Below, one piece after another: positions 17,116-25,088 of a stretch of 64,000 nucleotides of DNA. The stretch's first letter is position 1. Each line of letters starts with the position of its first letter. The DNA is from Chryseobacterium vrystaatense (GTDB taxonomy: Bacteria; Bacteroidota; Bacteroidia; Flavobacteriales; Weeksellaceae), in assembly GCF_000737765.1 (NCBI RefSeq), contig NZ_JPRI01000001.1, positions 1,096,076-1,160,075 of the forward strand, written 5' to 3'. Under the pieces are notes generated by a model that did not search any database, was not told where the DNA came from, and saw only the letters and a list, made by a program, of their open reading frames with translations. Made by a program: the position numbers and the translations under genes.

Positions 17116-18288
17116 CTAATTATTTTCAGGATTCAGTTTGCTTAGAAAAAGAAAGGTAGCGATTCCGCAAAAAGCAGACATCGAAGTAGCCAGAATAGCA
17201 CTGCCTATTACGTATTGAAGGAGATTATTTTTGATAAGTTCAAAATTGAGTTCACTGCTCAGGATATTGCTGTCGCCGTGTACAAAAGGAGAACCTAAAA
17301 ATAAACAGGCAGCAATAATAAAAGGAATAAAAGGAGGAAGACTCACATTAGATGCAACAAATGCTAATACTTTGTTCAGCTTAAAGAGGACCGACAGTGA
17401 GATAACGAGAAGCGTGTGAAATCCCCAGAAAGGAGAAAACCCTATAAACACCCCAAGCGCTACAGAAAAAGCTTTGGTACGGTTACTGCCGTCGCTTTCC
17501 AGCACATCTTCCTTTATGAACCTTTTAAAACTTTTTTTTTTGAAATTATTCACGAAATTTCTCGGAATAATATAAAGCAGAGTGATGGTTACCAAAATAG
17601 TATTCAGAATACTGATCCGGGTAAAGTCTTTGAAAGGTCTGAAGTGAGAAACTCTTTCTGCAGGATCATATAAAACTTTTATCGGAACATTCTTTACCGG
17701 AACATGTCTCCACGCCGTTCTTACAATGATCTCGATTTCAAATTCAAATTTTGGGGTAAAATATTTCTTTGGAATTTTCAGTAATGGATACAGTCTGTAA
17801 CCGGATTGGGTATCTTCCAGTTTTATCCCCGTCTCGAACCAAAACCAGAAATTGGAAAACCTGTTTCCGAAACTGCTCTTTTTAGGAATTCCGTCCTGTG
17901 ACATGTTACGGTTTCCAATTAGAAGGACGTCTTCCTTTTCATGCAGCAGAGCTTCTACAAACACAGGAATGTCATCAGGATAATGCTGTCCGTCCGAATC
18001 GATGGTGATCGCATAATGGTATCCGAGTTCTTTTGCCTTTCTGAATCCTATTTTCAGCCCGTTTCCTTTTCCTTTGTTCTCCAGTAAAGATATAACCGTT
18101 ATATCGGGATATTGTGCCAGTATGTGGGCTGTAGAATCCGTAGAACCGTCATTGACCGCAATAATGTTTCCGGTGTAATCCAAAACACCGTCTATCACTC
18201 TTTTCAGAGTTTTTTCATTGTTGTAGGTAGGTATTAAAATACAGATCTTTTGGTAAGCAACTGCATTTCGTACTTCGGACAGGGTCAT
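17116..18288 (-). CDS. family 2 glycosyltransferase with C-terminal DUF2062
   Basis: A 390-residue protein. Residues 1-240 are a GT-A glycosyltransferase of the dolichyl-phosphate-mannose-synthase kind (LIPTYNNEKTL, VNDGSTDST, and DSDGQHYPDD as the metal-binding DXD). From about residue 270 comes a DUF2062 membrane domain (LGVFIGFSPFWGFHTLL, then SNVSLPPFIPF). This fusion occurs in flexirubin and aryl polyene clusters of Bacteroidota. It may glycosylate the lipid or carrier that anchors the pigment; the substrate is unknown. It is the last gene of the long minus-strand arm, 4 nt after the previous one. Confidence 0.85.
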   Translation of the reverse strand: MTLSEVRNAVAYQKICILIPTYNNEKTLKRVIDGVLDYTGNIIAVNDGSTDSTAHILAQYPDITVISLLENKGKGNGLKIGFRKAKELGYHYAITIDSDGQHYPDDIPVFVEALLHEKEDVLLIGNRNMSQDGIPKKSSFGNRFSNFWFWFETGIKLEDTQSGYRLYPLLKIPKKYFTPKFEFEIEIIVRTAWRHVPVKNVPIKVLYDPAERVSHFRPFKDFTRISILNTILVTITLLYIIPRNFVNNFKKKSFKRFIKEDVLESDGSNRTKAFSVALGVFIGFSPFWGFHTLLVISLSVLFKLNKVLAFVASNVSLPPFIPFIIAACLFLGSPFVHGDSNILSSELNFELIKNNLLQYVIGSAILATSMSAFCGIATFLFLSKLNPENN

Positions 18289-18292
18289 TGTT

Positions 18293-18769
18293 TTATTTTA
18301 TAGTGGCTCTTTCTGCTTCTGTAAAGGATTTGGACTGCATCACAAACTTTTTTACGTAAGTTTTCAGAGATGCGTTCTGCTTGCTGTAATTATTGATAAT
18401 GAAAGCTTTATCATCTTTAATGCCACCACGATATCCTACTATTTTTGGAATGTTTTCCTGAACACTCAATCTGATTACGCGAAGTTCTATATTGTTCGGA
18501 TTGTTTTTGATAATGCTTTCAAGACTTGTTGCACCGGTTTTTACAAGGGCTTTTCTGTTCTTTTTAGCAATCTTAGCTTCCATGATCTGTGCAGCGGCTT
18601 TGTAGCCTGTGGTTACGGCATCAGAACCGGATTGTTTTTCTGCAAGATTGATGAACGCCTGAGTGTTTTCGTTAGATTGATTGGCTTTTGCATAGCTGTT
18701 TCTTAAAGACTCAAGGTCAGTCTGGAAGAAAAGGATAAAAGCGGTTACAAGAGATAGGAGAAGTTTCAT
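18293..18769 (-). CDS. secreted/periplasmic protein of unknown function
   Basis: A 158-residue protein with a signal peptide (about residues 1-18, MKLLLSLVTAFILFFQTD). The mature part is mostly helical and lysine-rich (ESLRNSYAKANQS, GYKAAAQIMEAKIAKKNRKA, SLESIIKNNPNN). No family is recognised with certainty; similar small proteins accompany flexirubin genes. It lies 4 nt from both neighbours (dehydratase and glycosyltransferase), so it is co-transcribed and presumably co-functional. Confidence 0.72.
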   Translation of the reverse strand: MKLLLSLVTAFILFFQTDLESLRNSYAKANQSNENTQAFINLAEKQSGSDAVTTGYKAAAQIMEAKIAKKNRKALVKTGATSLESIIKNNPNNIELRVIRLSVQENIPKIVGYRGGIKDDKAFIINNYSKQNASLKTYVKKFVMQSKSFTEAERATIK

Positions 18770-18773
18770 GAAA

Positions 18774-19145
18774 TTATTTTTTATAGCTTACAGACATTTT
18801 TAATGCAATAGTCTCGCCAAAAGAAGTGATATTTTTTACTTTAACATCTTCTTCATTTTCAGTAATATCCAGCTGAAGCTTCAGATCAGGTGTTTCAAAC
18901 GGGTTGATAATCGCCATGAATTTTACATTCGAAGCGGTTTTTAAAAATAATTTTGAACCGGTGAATTCTTCCGTAAGTTCTTTTACGATCTGCATCATAC
19001 AAACTCCCGGCGTCACCGGATTGCCCGGAAAATGGCCTTTGAAAATATCATGATCTTTATTTAAATGAATATAAGCGGTATAACTTTCGTTTTCTGCTTT
19101 TTCATAAGATTCTAAAGTGTAAAAGTCTGTTAGGATAGTCTGCAT
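18774..19145 (-). CDS. 3-hydroxyacyl-ACP dehydratase (FabZ-like hot-dog)
   Basis: A 123-residue single hot-dog domain with the FabZ-type active-site stretch GHFPGNPVTPGVCMMQ (His38). The usual catalytic Glu position, a few residues on, is occupied by IVKE. It should dehydrate 3-hydroxyacyl-ACP to enoyl-ACP during polyene building, like ApeI in aryl polyene loci. It sits tightly between a barrel protein and a small secreted protein in the minus-strand arm. Confidence 0.85.
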   Translation of the reverse strand: MQTILTDFYTLESYEKAENESYTAYIHLNKDHDIFKGHFPGNPVTPGVCMMQIVKELTEEFTGSKLFLKTASNVKFMAIINPFETPDLKLQLDITENEEDVKVKNITSFGETIALKMSVSYKK

Positions 19146-19149
19146 AAAA

Positions 19150-19752
19150 TTATTTTTTCATGTTAAATGTATAATAAACGCCCGTTTGAAATGTTACATT
19201 CGTATGGTCGCTATTAATGTGTACAAAGCCTTTTTTGATTCGGGCCTCTACTCCGAAATTCTTCGTAATATCATATCCTGCTCCAAATAAGAAACCTAAA
19301 TCAGCCTCTGTAGGAGATTCAACGTTTTTATGATCGGTAAGGAGTTCTAATGTCGGACCGAAATGGATATTAAACTTATCGAAATAAAATTTATTGACTA
19401 CGGCCGCTCCCACATATGAAACACTTACAGTTTTAGAAGCTACTGAAGGATCCTGGCTCTCATATTTTGCTCCCTGACGGGTATAATAAATTTCCGGTTG
19501 GAGGGCGTAGAATTTCGCAAATCGTATATTCGCCTGAAAACCTATATAAAAATCGATTTTCGATTTGATGTCATAGGAATTGCTTCCGTTATGATAATAA
19601 TTTTGATTATCTACATAATACCAGTAGTCGTGAGCAGGACCATCGGAAAGATGGGAAATATTAGCACCCACCCGTATTCCCGGATTGAAAGTTACCTGAG
19701 CCAAAGACAGACCTGAAATTAGGACAATGGCCAAAAGTAGAATTTTTTTCAT
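19150..19752 (-). CDS. outer-membrane beta-barrel (porin-like) protein
   Basis: A 200-residue protein with a signal peptide ending SLAQ. It has alternating aromatic strands (DFYIGFQANIRF, YALQPEIYYTRQGA, SYVGAAVVNKFYF) and a C-terminal strand ending YTFNMKK, typical of small OmpA/OMP_b-brl barrels. It is probably an outer-membrane protein that helps house or export the pigment. The upstream lipoprotein gene ends 1 nt before it. Confidence 0.82.
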   Translation of the reverse strand: MKKILLLAIVLISGLSLAQVTFNPGIRVGANISHLSDGPAHDYWYYVDNQNYYHNGSNSYDIKSKIDFYIGFQANIRFAKFYALQPEIYYTRQGAKYESQDPSVASKTVSVSYVGAAVVNKFYFDKFNIHFGPTLELLTDHKNVESPTEADLGFLFGAGYDITKNFGVEARIKKGFVHINSDHTNVTFQTGVYYTFNMKK

Positions 19753-19753
19753 G

Positions 19754-20395
19754 TTAATTCTGTTCAGTTTCGGTTATTTGAAATAGTTTTATATTGATCT
19801 TAAAATCCTTATGCTTCAGATTCAGACTATCCGCGAAGATATGTTTTTTTGCTGCAAAAGTGAAATCGATTTTTTCCTTATTCTTCTTCGTATAAATGAT
19901 ATTTTTCAGCAGGCCGTTCTCCTTGTTGAAAAACAGATAGTAAGCCTTCTTGTCAGCTTTTGACAGATATATTTTAGAATCATCATTTTCAAAAGATGCA
20001 TTTACAGGATATTGCTTTCTCAATAGCTCACGGAAGTCATTCTTCAAAAAATTAATGACAATCTTTTTATCCAAATCGGGAAGCACATAATTCAGCTTAA
20101 AATCATTTTCAGAAATCTCAAAATCTATTAATTTATTTCCGAAATCAGAGGTCATCGCTACACGGTGGCTGGTTTCATTCAGTTTTTTGATGATCAGAAT
20201 TCCGCTTACATGATTCTTATAAATATCCATCTGACATTTATACACATAATCTTCACCGGATGAAAAATATAAATTCTCAACCGTTTTCTCAGAAGTCTGA
20301 ACAGGTTTTGCATCTGTAAGCCGGTAGCTTTTACAGGAAACCAGCAGCACAATAACCAGACTATAAACTAAACTCTGAAGCTGCAATCGATGCAT
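19754..20395 (-). CDS. lipoprotein of unknown function, pigment operon
   Basis: Starting at ATG 20395, the protein is 213 residues with an N-terminal hydrophobic segment and lipobox VLLVSC, so it is likely an outer- or inner-membrane lipoprotein. The mature region has LolA/LolB-like alternating strands (GEDYVYKCQMDIY, VSGILIIKKLN, HRVAMTSDFGNKLIDF), consistent with a lipid-binding fold, though I cannot assign a family. The start lies 35 nt inside the lolA-like gene and a later start would lose the lipobox. With LolA it may pass the hydrophobic pigment through the periplasm. Confidence 0.72.
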   Translation of the reverse strand: MHRLQLQSLVYSLVIVLLVSCKSYRLTDAKPVQTSEKTVENLYFSSGEDYVYKCQMDIYKNHVSGILIIKKLNETSHRVAMTSDFGNKLIDFEISENDFKLNYVLPDLDKKIVINFLKNDFRELLRKQYPVNASFENDDSKIYLSKADKKAYYLFFNKENGLLKNIIYTKKNKEKIDFTFAAKKHIFADSLNLKHKDFKINIKLFQITETEQN

Positions 20396-20987
20396 TGATC
20401 TTGGTGTTTTTGAAAACAATATTCGTGGTATCTCCTGAAGCTTCCGTCATGTTCACCTGCGAAACCGTAGATTGATTTTTTGGGAAGTGGAGCTCAATCT
20501 GTTTGATATACTTCAGTAATTGGGCAGATTTCGGGATGAATTTTGCCACATTGAAGTTTCCGTTTTTATAATAAGATACTGTAAACTCAGGATCGCTGAA
20601 CATTTTTCCGTTGGAACTTCCTACAATCAGCTTATTGATCTTTTCAAACGTCTTACTTTTTGCATCTACAGACGATTTCTTTCCCTGATCGTTAATGAAG
20701 ATTTTACTGTCTTTAAAAACAATACTGTACTGGTAAGGTTTGGTATACTTCCAGCTCAGCATATTGGGGGATTTTAGAGACATCTTTCCATAAGTAACAA
20801 TGTTCTTATCCAGAAAATCCATTTTTTTGGTCTGGGTAAAATCGCTCTGAAGTGTTTTGATCTCCTGGGTTTCAGAAGATACTTTCGTCACAAATGCTTT
20901 AGCTTCCGCTCCGGACATTGCTGTCATCTGTGCAGAAATGAAACCTGAAATTAGAAGAAATGCTCCGAAAGCAATATTTTTAATCAT
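20361..20987 (-). CDS. LolA-like outer-membrane lipoprotein carrier
   Basis: A 208-residue periplasmic protein with a signal peptide ending FISAQ and the LolA pattern: LQSDFTQTKKMDFLDK, YGKMSLKSPNMLSWKYTKPY, SIVFKDSKIFINDQG. LolA folds as a half-barrel that shields acyl chains. Pigment loci contain dedicated LolA copies, thought to carry the hydrophobic product to the outer membrane. ATG overlaps the deacetylase stop (ATGA), and its 3' end overlaps the following lipoprotein gene. Confidence 0.85.
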   Translation of the reverse strand: MIKNIAFGAFLLISGFISAQMTAMSGAEAKAFVTKVSSETQEIKTLQSDFTQTKKMDFLDKNIVTYGKMSLKSPNMLSWKYTKPYQYSIVFKDSKIFINDQGKKSSVDAKSKTFEKINKLIVGSSNGKMFSDPEFTVSYYKNGNFNVAKFIPKSAQLLKYIKQIELHFPKNQSTVSQVNMTEASGDTTNIVFKNTKINASIAASEFSL

Positions 20988-21736
20988 TTTTCTTTTGATT
21001 TTGTAATTGAATCGACCGTAAATGTCGAGTATTTTTTATCCTTCAAAAATAACAATAAATCTACCAATACCTTATACGTCTTTTCAGAGGTGTCATGAAG
21101 AAGAATGATACTTCCTTTCTTCAGACCTTTGGTAACTCTTTTATAGATTTTCTTTTCATCGTCTGTAACGGTGTCCAATGAACGGACATTCCAGCCGATG
21201 CTTTTTTTATGAGTTCTTTTAACAGCTTTCGCAATACTGGGATTGGTAACCCCGAATGGAGGGCGGTACAAGTCAGTTTTAATCTGGCCAATTTTTAAGA
21301 TGATTTCGTCACATTTCTCAATTTCCTCAGTCATTTTTGAAGCAGACAAAAAGCCTGTATTGTTGGAATGTGACAGCGTATGATTTCCAATAGTATGACC
21401 TTCGGCAATAATACGCTGAAAGGTTTCCGGATATTGTTCTATCTGTTTTCCGATGCAGAAAAAAGTTGCTTTTATCTGATGTTCTTTAAGCAGATCCAAA
21501 AATTGAGGAGTGAATTCAGTAGGTCCGTCATCAAAAGTCAGTGCAACTTCATTTATTTTTGTTCTCTTTCGGATAATGCTATCAACGAAGTATCCCAGTG
21601 TAATATCAAATGATCCCCAGACCACTACGAAAGAAAAAGCCAGAAAACCAGCCAGATAAACCCAGAAACTTCCATGAAACGCATAAATGAATGCATTGCA
21701 GAAAAGATAGAATAAAATGAATGGGTAGTGCTTCAT
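20984..21736 (-). CDS. polysaccharide deacetylase family protein (NodB domain)
   Basis: A 250-residue protein with two hydrophobic N-terminal segments (residues 1-40) and a NodB carbohydrate-esterase domain: TFDDGP (catalytic Asp-Asp), GNHTLSHSN (metal His pair), RPPFG, and SIILLHDT. It removes N-acetyl groups from amino sugars, or acts on a related substrate, at the membrane. Its place in a pigment operon suggests it modifies a glycolipid that anchors the pigment, or that the polyketide operon borrowed an envelope gene. It has a candidate promoter at 21780-21787. Confidence 0.87.
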   Translation of the reverse strand: MKHYPFILFYLFCNAFIYAFHGSFWVYLAGFLAFSFVVVWGSFDITLGYFVDSIIRKRTKINEVALTFDDGPTEFTPQFLDLLKEHQIKATFFCIGKQIEQYPETFQRIIAEGHTIGNHTLSHSNNTGFLSASKMTEEIEKCDEIILKIGQIKTDLYRPPFGVTNPSIAKAVKRTHKKSIGWNVRSLDTVTDDEKKIYKRVTKGLKKGSIILLHDTSEKTYKVLVDLLLFLKDKKYSTFTVDSITKSKEK

Positions 21737-21779
21737 CTTCTGTTATTTTGAATTGTACTTATCTTGCTCTTATATTAGG

Positions 21780-21787
21780 CAAATGTA
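21780..21787 (-). promoter_or_regulatory. candidate internal -7 element (TACATTTG, minus strand)
   Basis: The minus-strand octamer TACATTTG matches TAnnTTTG, 44 nt upstream of the deacetylase start, in the only sizeable gap of this part of the arm. No -33 TTG was seen at proper spacing. Confidence 0.4.
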
Positions 21788-21807
21788 CAAATTCGATACT
21801 TTGTCCT

Positions 21808-22872
21808 TTATTGAGCTTTTTCCAATAGCATAAGACTGTGATCACTTCCTCCCAGATGATTGTAAAGAAGGATATTTTTAACTTCTGCTTTTTTTTCTGA
21901 GTTAATCATCATGACTTCAGGGATTTGCTGTCCTTTAAGAATATGGCAGGCCATAAACGTTGAAAAGCCACTTGCTGTATTAAATTCACCACTCAAATGT
22001 TTATAATAAAGGAGAGATGAATTTTGAAAAAGATCCATTGCTTTTGTATAATAAACATCTGATTCTCTATCGCCGCTAAATCCTAAGATCACAGCGTCGA
22101 TATCTTCACTTTTTAAATTGTTTTTGGCTAAAAAATCTCCAACGAATGACTGGGTTTCCTGCAAATCCAACCTGTTGATGATCTGAATATCTCTCAGCTT
22201 AGCGTAAGCATTTTCCGTTTTGTCTTTTCCTAAAACAAAAAAAGCGGCACCTTCACCCCAAATCACCCCATCCGTCTCAGAATGCAGATAATCAGCAGGA
22301 AGATCATCCTCTTTTTTGATGGTATTATTGAGACAGTACAGTTCCATCGTTCTGTTGGTTTGTTCATCTGCAGCACCTACAAGAACATTTTCGGCTTCTC
22401 CGTCATTGATCTGCAGTTGGGCATCCAGAAAAGAGAATTCCAGAGATGAAGACGTATTGACATACGTGAAATTGTATGCGTGGCACTGAAGTCCCAGAGC
22501 AATCTGCCCTGCAACGGTATTGTGAGTGGATTGAATAAAGAATGTGGGAGTCAAAAACTCTTCGTTATTATCGATCACGTTTTTCAGAAACTTTTCAGAA
22601 TCCTGTGAACATCCCATTCCTGTTCCTACAATAATAGCATCCGGTTTTTCGATTCCGGCTTCTTTTAAAGCGTAATGCGATGCCACGGAGCTCATTTTTA
22701 CCGTTTTAGACATTCTTCTGCTCATCGCAGGGGGAATGAATTCTTTATAGTTAGGTTCTACAGCTTTTAAGATCTGAACAGATTGGTCAGCCGTAAGGCC
22801 CTGAAAAAAATGATCCTTTAAAGTGTCCTGTACAGAGATGCAGGATGCACTGTTGATGTATACTGCACTCAT
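21808..22872 (-). CDS. ketosynthase-like chain-length-factor type protein (no catalytic residues)
   Basis: A 354-residue thiolase-fold protein of the ketosynthase superfamily. The catalytic Cys position is occupied by Ser-Ser-Ser (residues 141-143, VNTSSSLEFS). The first His motif is replaced (ILGFSGDRESD), and the second is GE instead of GH (KHLSGEFNTASG). It therefore cannot be a normal condensing enzyme. It resembles chain-length factors that pair with an active ketosynthase, as ApeC pairs with ApeO in aryl polyene synthesis. Its start overlaps the active ketosynthase's stop (ATGA), a strong hint that the two form a heterodimer. Confidence 0.82.
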   Translation of the reverse strand: MSAVYINSASCISVQDTLKDHFFQGLTADQSVQILKAVEPNYKEFIPPAMSRRMSKTVKMSSVASHYALKEAGIEKPDAIIVGTGMGCSQDSEKFLKNVIDNNEEFLTPTFFIQSTHNTVAGQIALGLQCHAYNFTYVNTSSSLEFSFLDAQLQINDGEAENVLVGAADEQTNRTMELYCLNNTIKKEDDLPADYLHSETDGVIWGEGAAFFVLGKDKTENAYAKLRDIQIINRLDLQETQSFVGDFLAKNNLKSEDIDAVILGFSGDRESDVYYTKAMDLFQNSSLLYYKHLSGEFNTASGFSTFMACHILKGQQIPEVMMINSEKKAEVKNILLYNHLGGSDHSLMLLEKAQ

Positions 22873-24068
22873 GATTTTGAAAATATTAAGGTAGAACAGT
22901 TACCACCGAATCCAAATGAATTGGATAGAACATGGTTAATGTTTTTCTCTTTCAGTTCTGTAACGGGAGTTAAATCAAACTCTTCCATTTTCGTTTTGAA
23001 ATTCAGGTTGGGAAAAATCGTGCTGTGCTGCATGGCTAAAATAGAGAATACAGCTTCAATGCCTGCTGCTGCTGCCAGTGTATGTCCTGTAAAAGCTTTG
23101 GTAGAACTGAATTCAGGAACCTGTCCTTCACCAAATATCCTGATCATGGCAATCCCTTCGGACAGATCATTATTGGGAGTAGCTGTTCCGTGAACGTTGA
23201 TATAACCGATGTCCTCTTTGGCTAATCCAGATATTTTTAATGCCTGCTGCATCGCCAGAAAGGCTCCCTGTCCGTTTTCTGAGGAAGCGGTCTGATGATG
23301 GGCATCATTCGCATTTCCATACCCGGAAAGATAGGCCAGTACTTTTTTGTTTTCTTTTTTTACAACCTCATCAGATTCAAGAACGATAAAGGCTGCGGCT
23401 TCTCCAAGATTCAAACCTTTTCGATCATTGTCAAAAGGAGTATTGTAAGAATCCGTAAGGATCATCAGGGTATTAAATCCGTTTAAAGTAAATTTTGAAA
23501 GGGAATCTGTGCCTCCCACGATCACACGGTCCAAAACTCCGTTTTTGATCAGTTTAGCTCCCATCATAATAGCATTAGCCGCTGAAGAGCATGCTGTGCT
23601 GATGGTAGAAACCATACCTTTTAATCCAAGATAATCGGCAATAGCCAGCGAGGAATTTCCTGCATCATGAGCGTCGATATATTTTTGCTTTTCAGGAAAA
23701 TCTTCGTAAGAGTAGAAATATTTTTCAGTGATGTCCATCCCGGCTACACTGGTGGAAGAGATCAGACCGGTTCGGTATTCATTGATATCTGAAATTCCGG
23801 CAGATTCTACAGCTTCTCTTGCTGCAGCCATGCCTAATAAAGATGTTCTTGTTACATTATTGTCTTCAGGCAGCTGAAGTTTCTGCACAAGGTCTTCATT
23901 AGACCTTTTTATTTCACCTGTTTTTATAGTTCCGGCATGACGGGTTTCAAACATCTGGATGTCCGAAATTCCGTGTTTTCCAGTTTTTAATGAAATAAAA
24001 TTTTCCTCCACGTTGTTTCCGATGGAGGAAATGATGCCCATTCCTGTTATGGCAATTTTTCGACTCAT
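22869..24068 (-). CDS. beta-ketoacyl-ACP synthase (active partner, ApeO-like)
   Basis: A 399-residue ketosynthase with an intact triad: Cys160 (STACSSAANA), His293 (NVHGTATPNND) and His329 (AFTGHTLAAAAG), plus the C-terminal SNSFGFGGN. It catalyses chain extension with malonyl-ACP. The ATGA overlap with the following catalytically dead paralogue suggests a KS/chain-length-factor pair that sets polyene length. A repeat-bearing spacer separates it from the upstream ACP. Confidence 0.9.
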   Translation of the reverse strand: MSRKIAITGMGIISSIGNNVEENFISLKTGKHGISDIQMFETRHAGTIKTGEIKRSNEDLVQKLQLPEDNNVTRTSLLGMAAAREAVESAGISDINEYRTGLISSTSVAGMDITEKYFYSYEDFPEKQKYIDAHDAGNSSLAIADYLGLKGMVSTISTACSSAANAIMMGAKLIKNGVLDRVIVGGTDSLSKFTLNGFNTLMILTDSYNTPFDNDRKGLNLGEAAAFIVLESDEVVKKENKKVLAYLSGYGNANDAHHQTASSENGQGAFLAMQQALKISGLAKEDIGYINVHGTATPNNDLSEGIAMIRIFGEGQVPEFSSTKAFTGHTLAAAAGIEAVFSILAMQHSTIFPNLNFKTKMEEFDLTPVTELKEKNINHVLSNSFGFGGNCSTLIFSKS

Positions 24069-24086
24069 TTTATTTTAAAATGTAAT

Positions 24087-24140
24087 AATGTATCAATCTA
24101 CCAGTGTAACAATATTGGCAGACTGGTAGATTGATACATT
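24087..24140. repeat. perfect 19-bp intergenic palindrome
   Basis: The arms AATGTATCAATCTACCAGT (24087-24105) and ACTGGTAGATTGATACATT (24122-24140) are exact reverse complements around a 16-nt loop. The core TACCAGTGTAACAAT recurs at 9431-9447 and 24448-24462. The following ACATTGCTAGATTG (24136-24149) recurs with one change at 24498-24511. No T-run follows, so this is not a classical terminator. Confidence 0.92.
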
Positions 24141-24155
24141 GCTAGATTGAATAAA

Positions 24156-24413
24156 TTATTTCGTTCTGTTGTCTTCAATGAACTGAGCCATCGTATCGAT
24201 AGACTGGAAAATTTCCTTCCCTTTTTTAGGATCGGCTAATTTAATTCCATAATCTTTATCCAAAAGAACAATAAGTTCAAGAGCATCAATAGAATCAAGA
24301 CCCAATCCACCTCCGAATAAAGGATCTGTGTCTTTGATCTCTTCTACAGCAACGTCTTCCAAGTTAAGAACTTCAATGATTTTGTGCTTTAATTCTGTTT
24401 TTAAGTTTTCCAT
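24156..24413 (-). CDS. acyl carrier protein
   Basis: An 85-residue acidic acyl carrier protein with the phosphopantetheine site Ser41 in GGLGLDSIDALEL. The start is ATG at 24413 (MENLKTELKH); the longer frame to 24461 runs into repeat sequence. It is flanked on both sides by palindromic repeats and lies between ketosynthase-type genes. It is the second ACP of the locus and probably carries the growing chain for the KS/CLF pair downstream. Confidence 0.92.
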   Translation of the reverse strand: MENLKTELKHKIIEVLNLEDVAVEEIKDTDPLFGGGLGLDSIDALELIVLLDKDYGIKLADPKKGKEIFQSIDTMAQFIEDNRTK

Positions 24414-24414
24414 A

Positions 24415-24535
24415 AGATAGATTAATAGTGTACCAATGTATTTAATGTACCAGTGTAACAATGCTTGAGTGTATCCATTTCGATCTTTAGACCTGTTACA
24501 TTGCTAGACTGTTATATTGTTACATTGTTATTTTA
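24415..24535. repeat. degenerate intergenic palindromic repeat upstream of the ACP gene
   Basis: It contains TACCAATGTA (24431-24440), GTACCAGTGTAACAATGC (24448-24464) and, on the other side, GTTACATTGCTAGACTG and TATTGTTACATTGTTA (24495-24533). These are the same building blocks as in the palindromes at 9431 and 24087, in scrambled and imperfect order. It occupies the whole gap between the ACP and the 182-residue KS-like gene. Confidence 0.65.
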
Positions 24536-24538
24536 TTT

Positions 24539-25087
24539 TTATAAGGTTAGCAAATATACAAAAGCTTTATAATTTTCCTGATAAAGTTCCGTCCAGCCAC
24601 AGAGAACTTTTTCTGCTTTACCGGACAGCAGGATCTGTTCTGCATAGTTGTTTAAAAAAGATTCATCAAATTCGTCAAGAACAAAAAAAGCATTCTCCGT
24701 CTGCATTTTATGTCTAATGCTGATCTCGCCTACACAGATGTTAGGTAAGGTGTAAACAAATACGGCCGGACTCGGAAAGTAATTTTCCTCCGAGTTGATA
24801 CTTTCCTGATATTTAAAATCTGTATCCAGACTGGATGACCGGTTGGCAAGAATCACTGCCGTTCTGCTGTGGTCTTCATCTTTTAAAATCATTTCTGAGG
24901 CGAGAAAAGCAAGCTTGCTGAGGTTATCCATCTTGTGAAATTTGGAATAATTAAGTTCTAAACTTTTATAAGCTTCTTTCGCAAAATCGTGAAATGTTTC
25001 CGTCTGGCTTTCAAAAACAGGATGTCCGTTAACGGTTATTTTTGAGTGTTCTATCGTACAGCTGTCAGTTTTCTTCATCATTTTCAT
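24539..25087 (-). CDS. truncated ketosynthase-like protein without catalytic cysteine
   Basis: A 182-residue protein matching only the N-terminal half of a ketosynthase (Ketoacyl-synt_2 type). It shows [49 protein letters not shown] and the LCGWTE that normally follows the active-site helix. Where TACASG is expected the protein reads NAFFVLDEF, so the nucleophile is missing, and the C-terminal half is absent. The frame is clean and it sits 1 nt from the next ketosynthase, so it looks maintained rather than decayed. It may be a structural partner. Start alternatives MKMMKK/MMKK/MKK are equivalent. Confidence 0.72.
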   Translation of the reverse strand: MKMMKKTDSCTIEHSKITVNGHPVFESQTETFHDFAKEAYKSLELNYSKFHKMDNLSKLAFLASEMILKDEDHSRTAVILANRSSSLDTDFKYQESINSEENYFPSPAVFVYTLPNICVGEISIRHKMQTENAFFVLDEFDESFLNNYAEQILLSGKAEKVLCGWTELYQENYKAFVYLLTL

Positions 25088-25088
25088 T

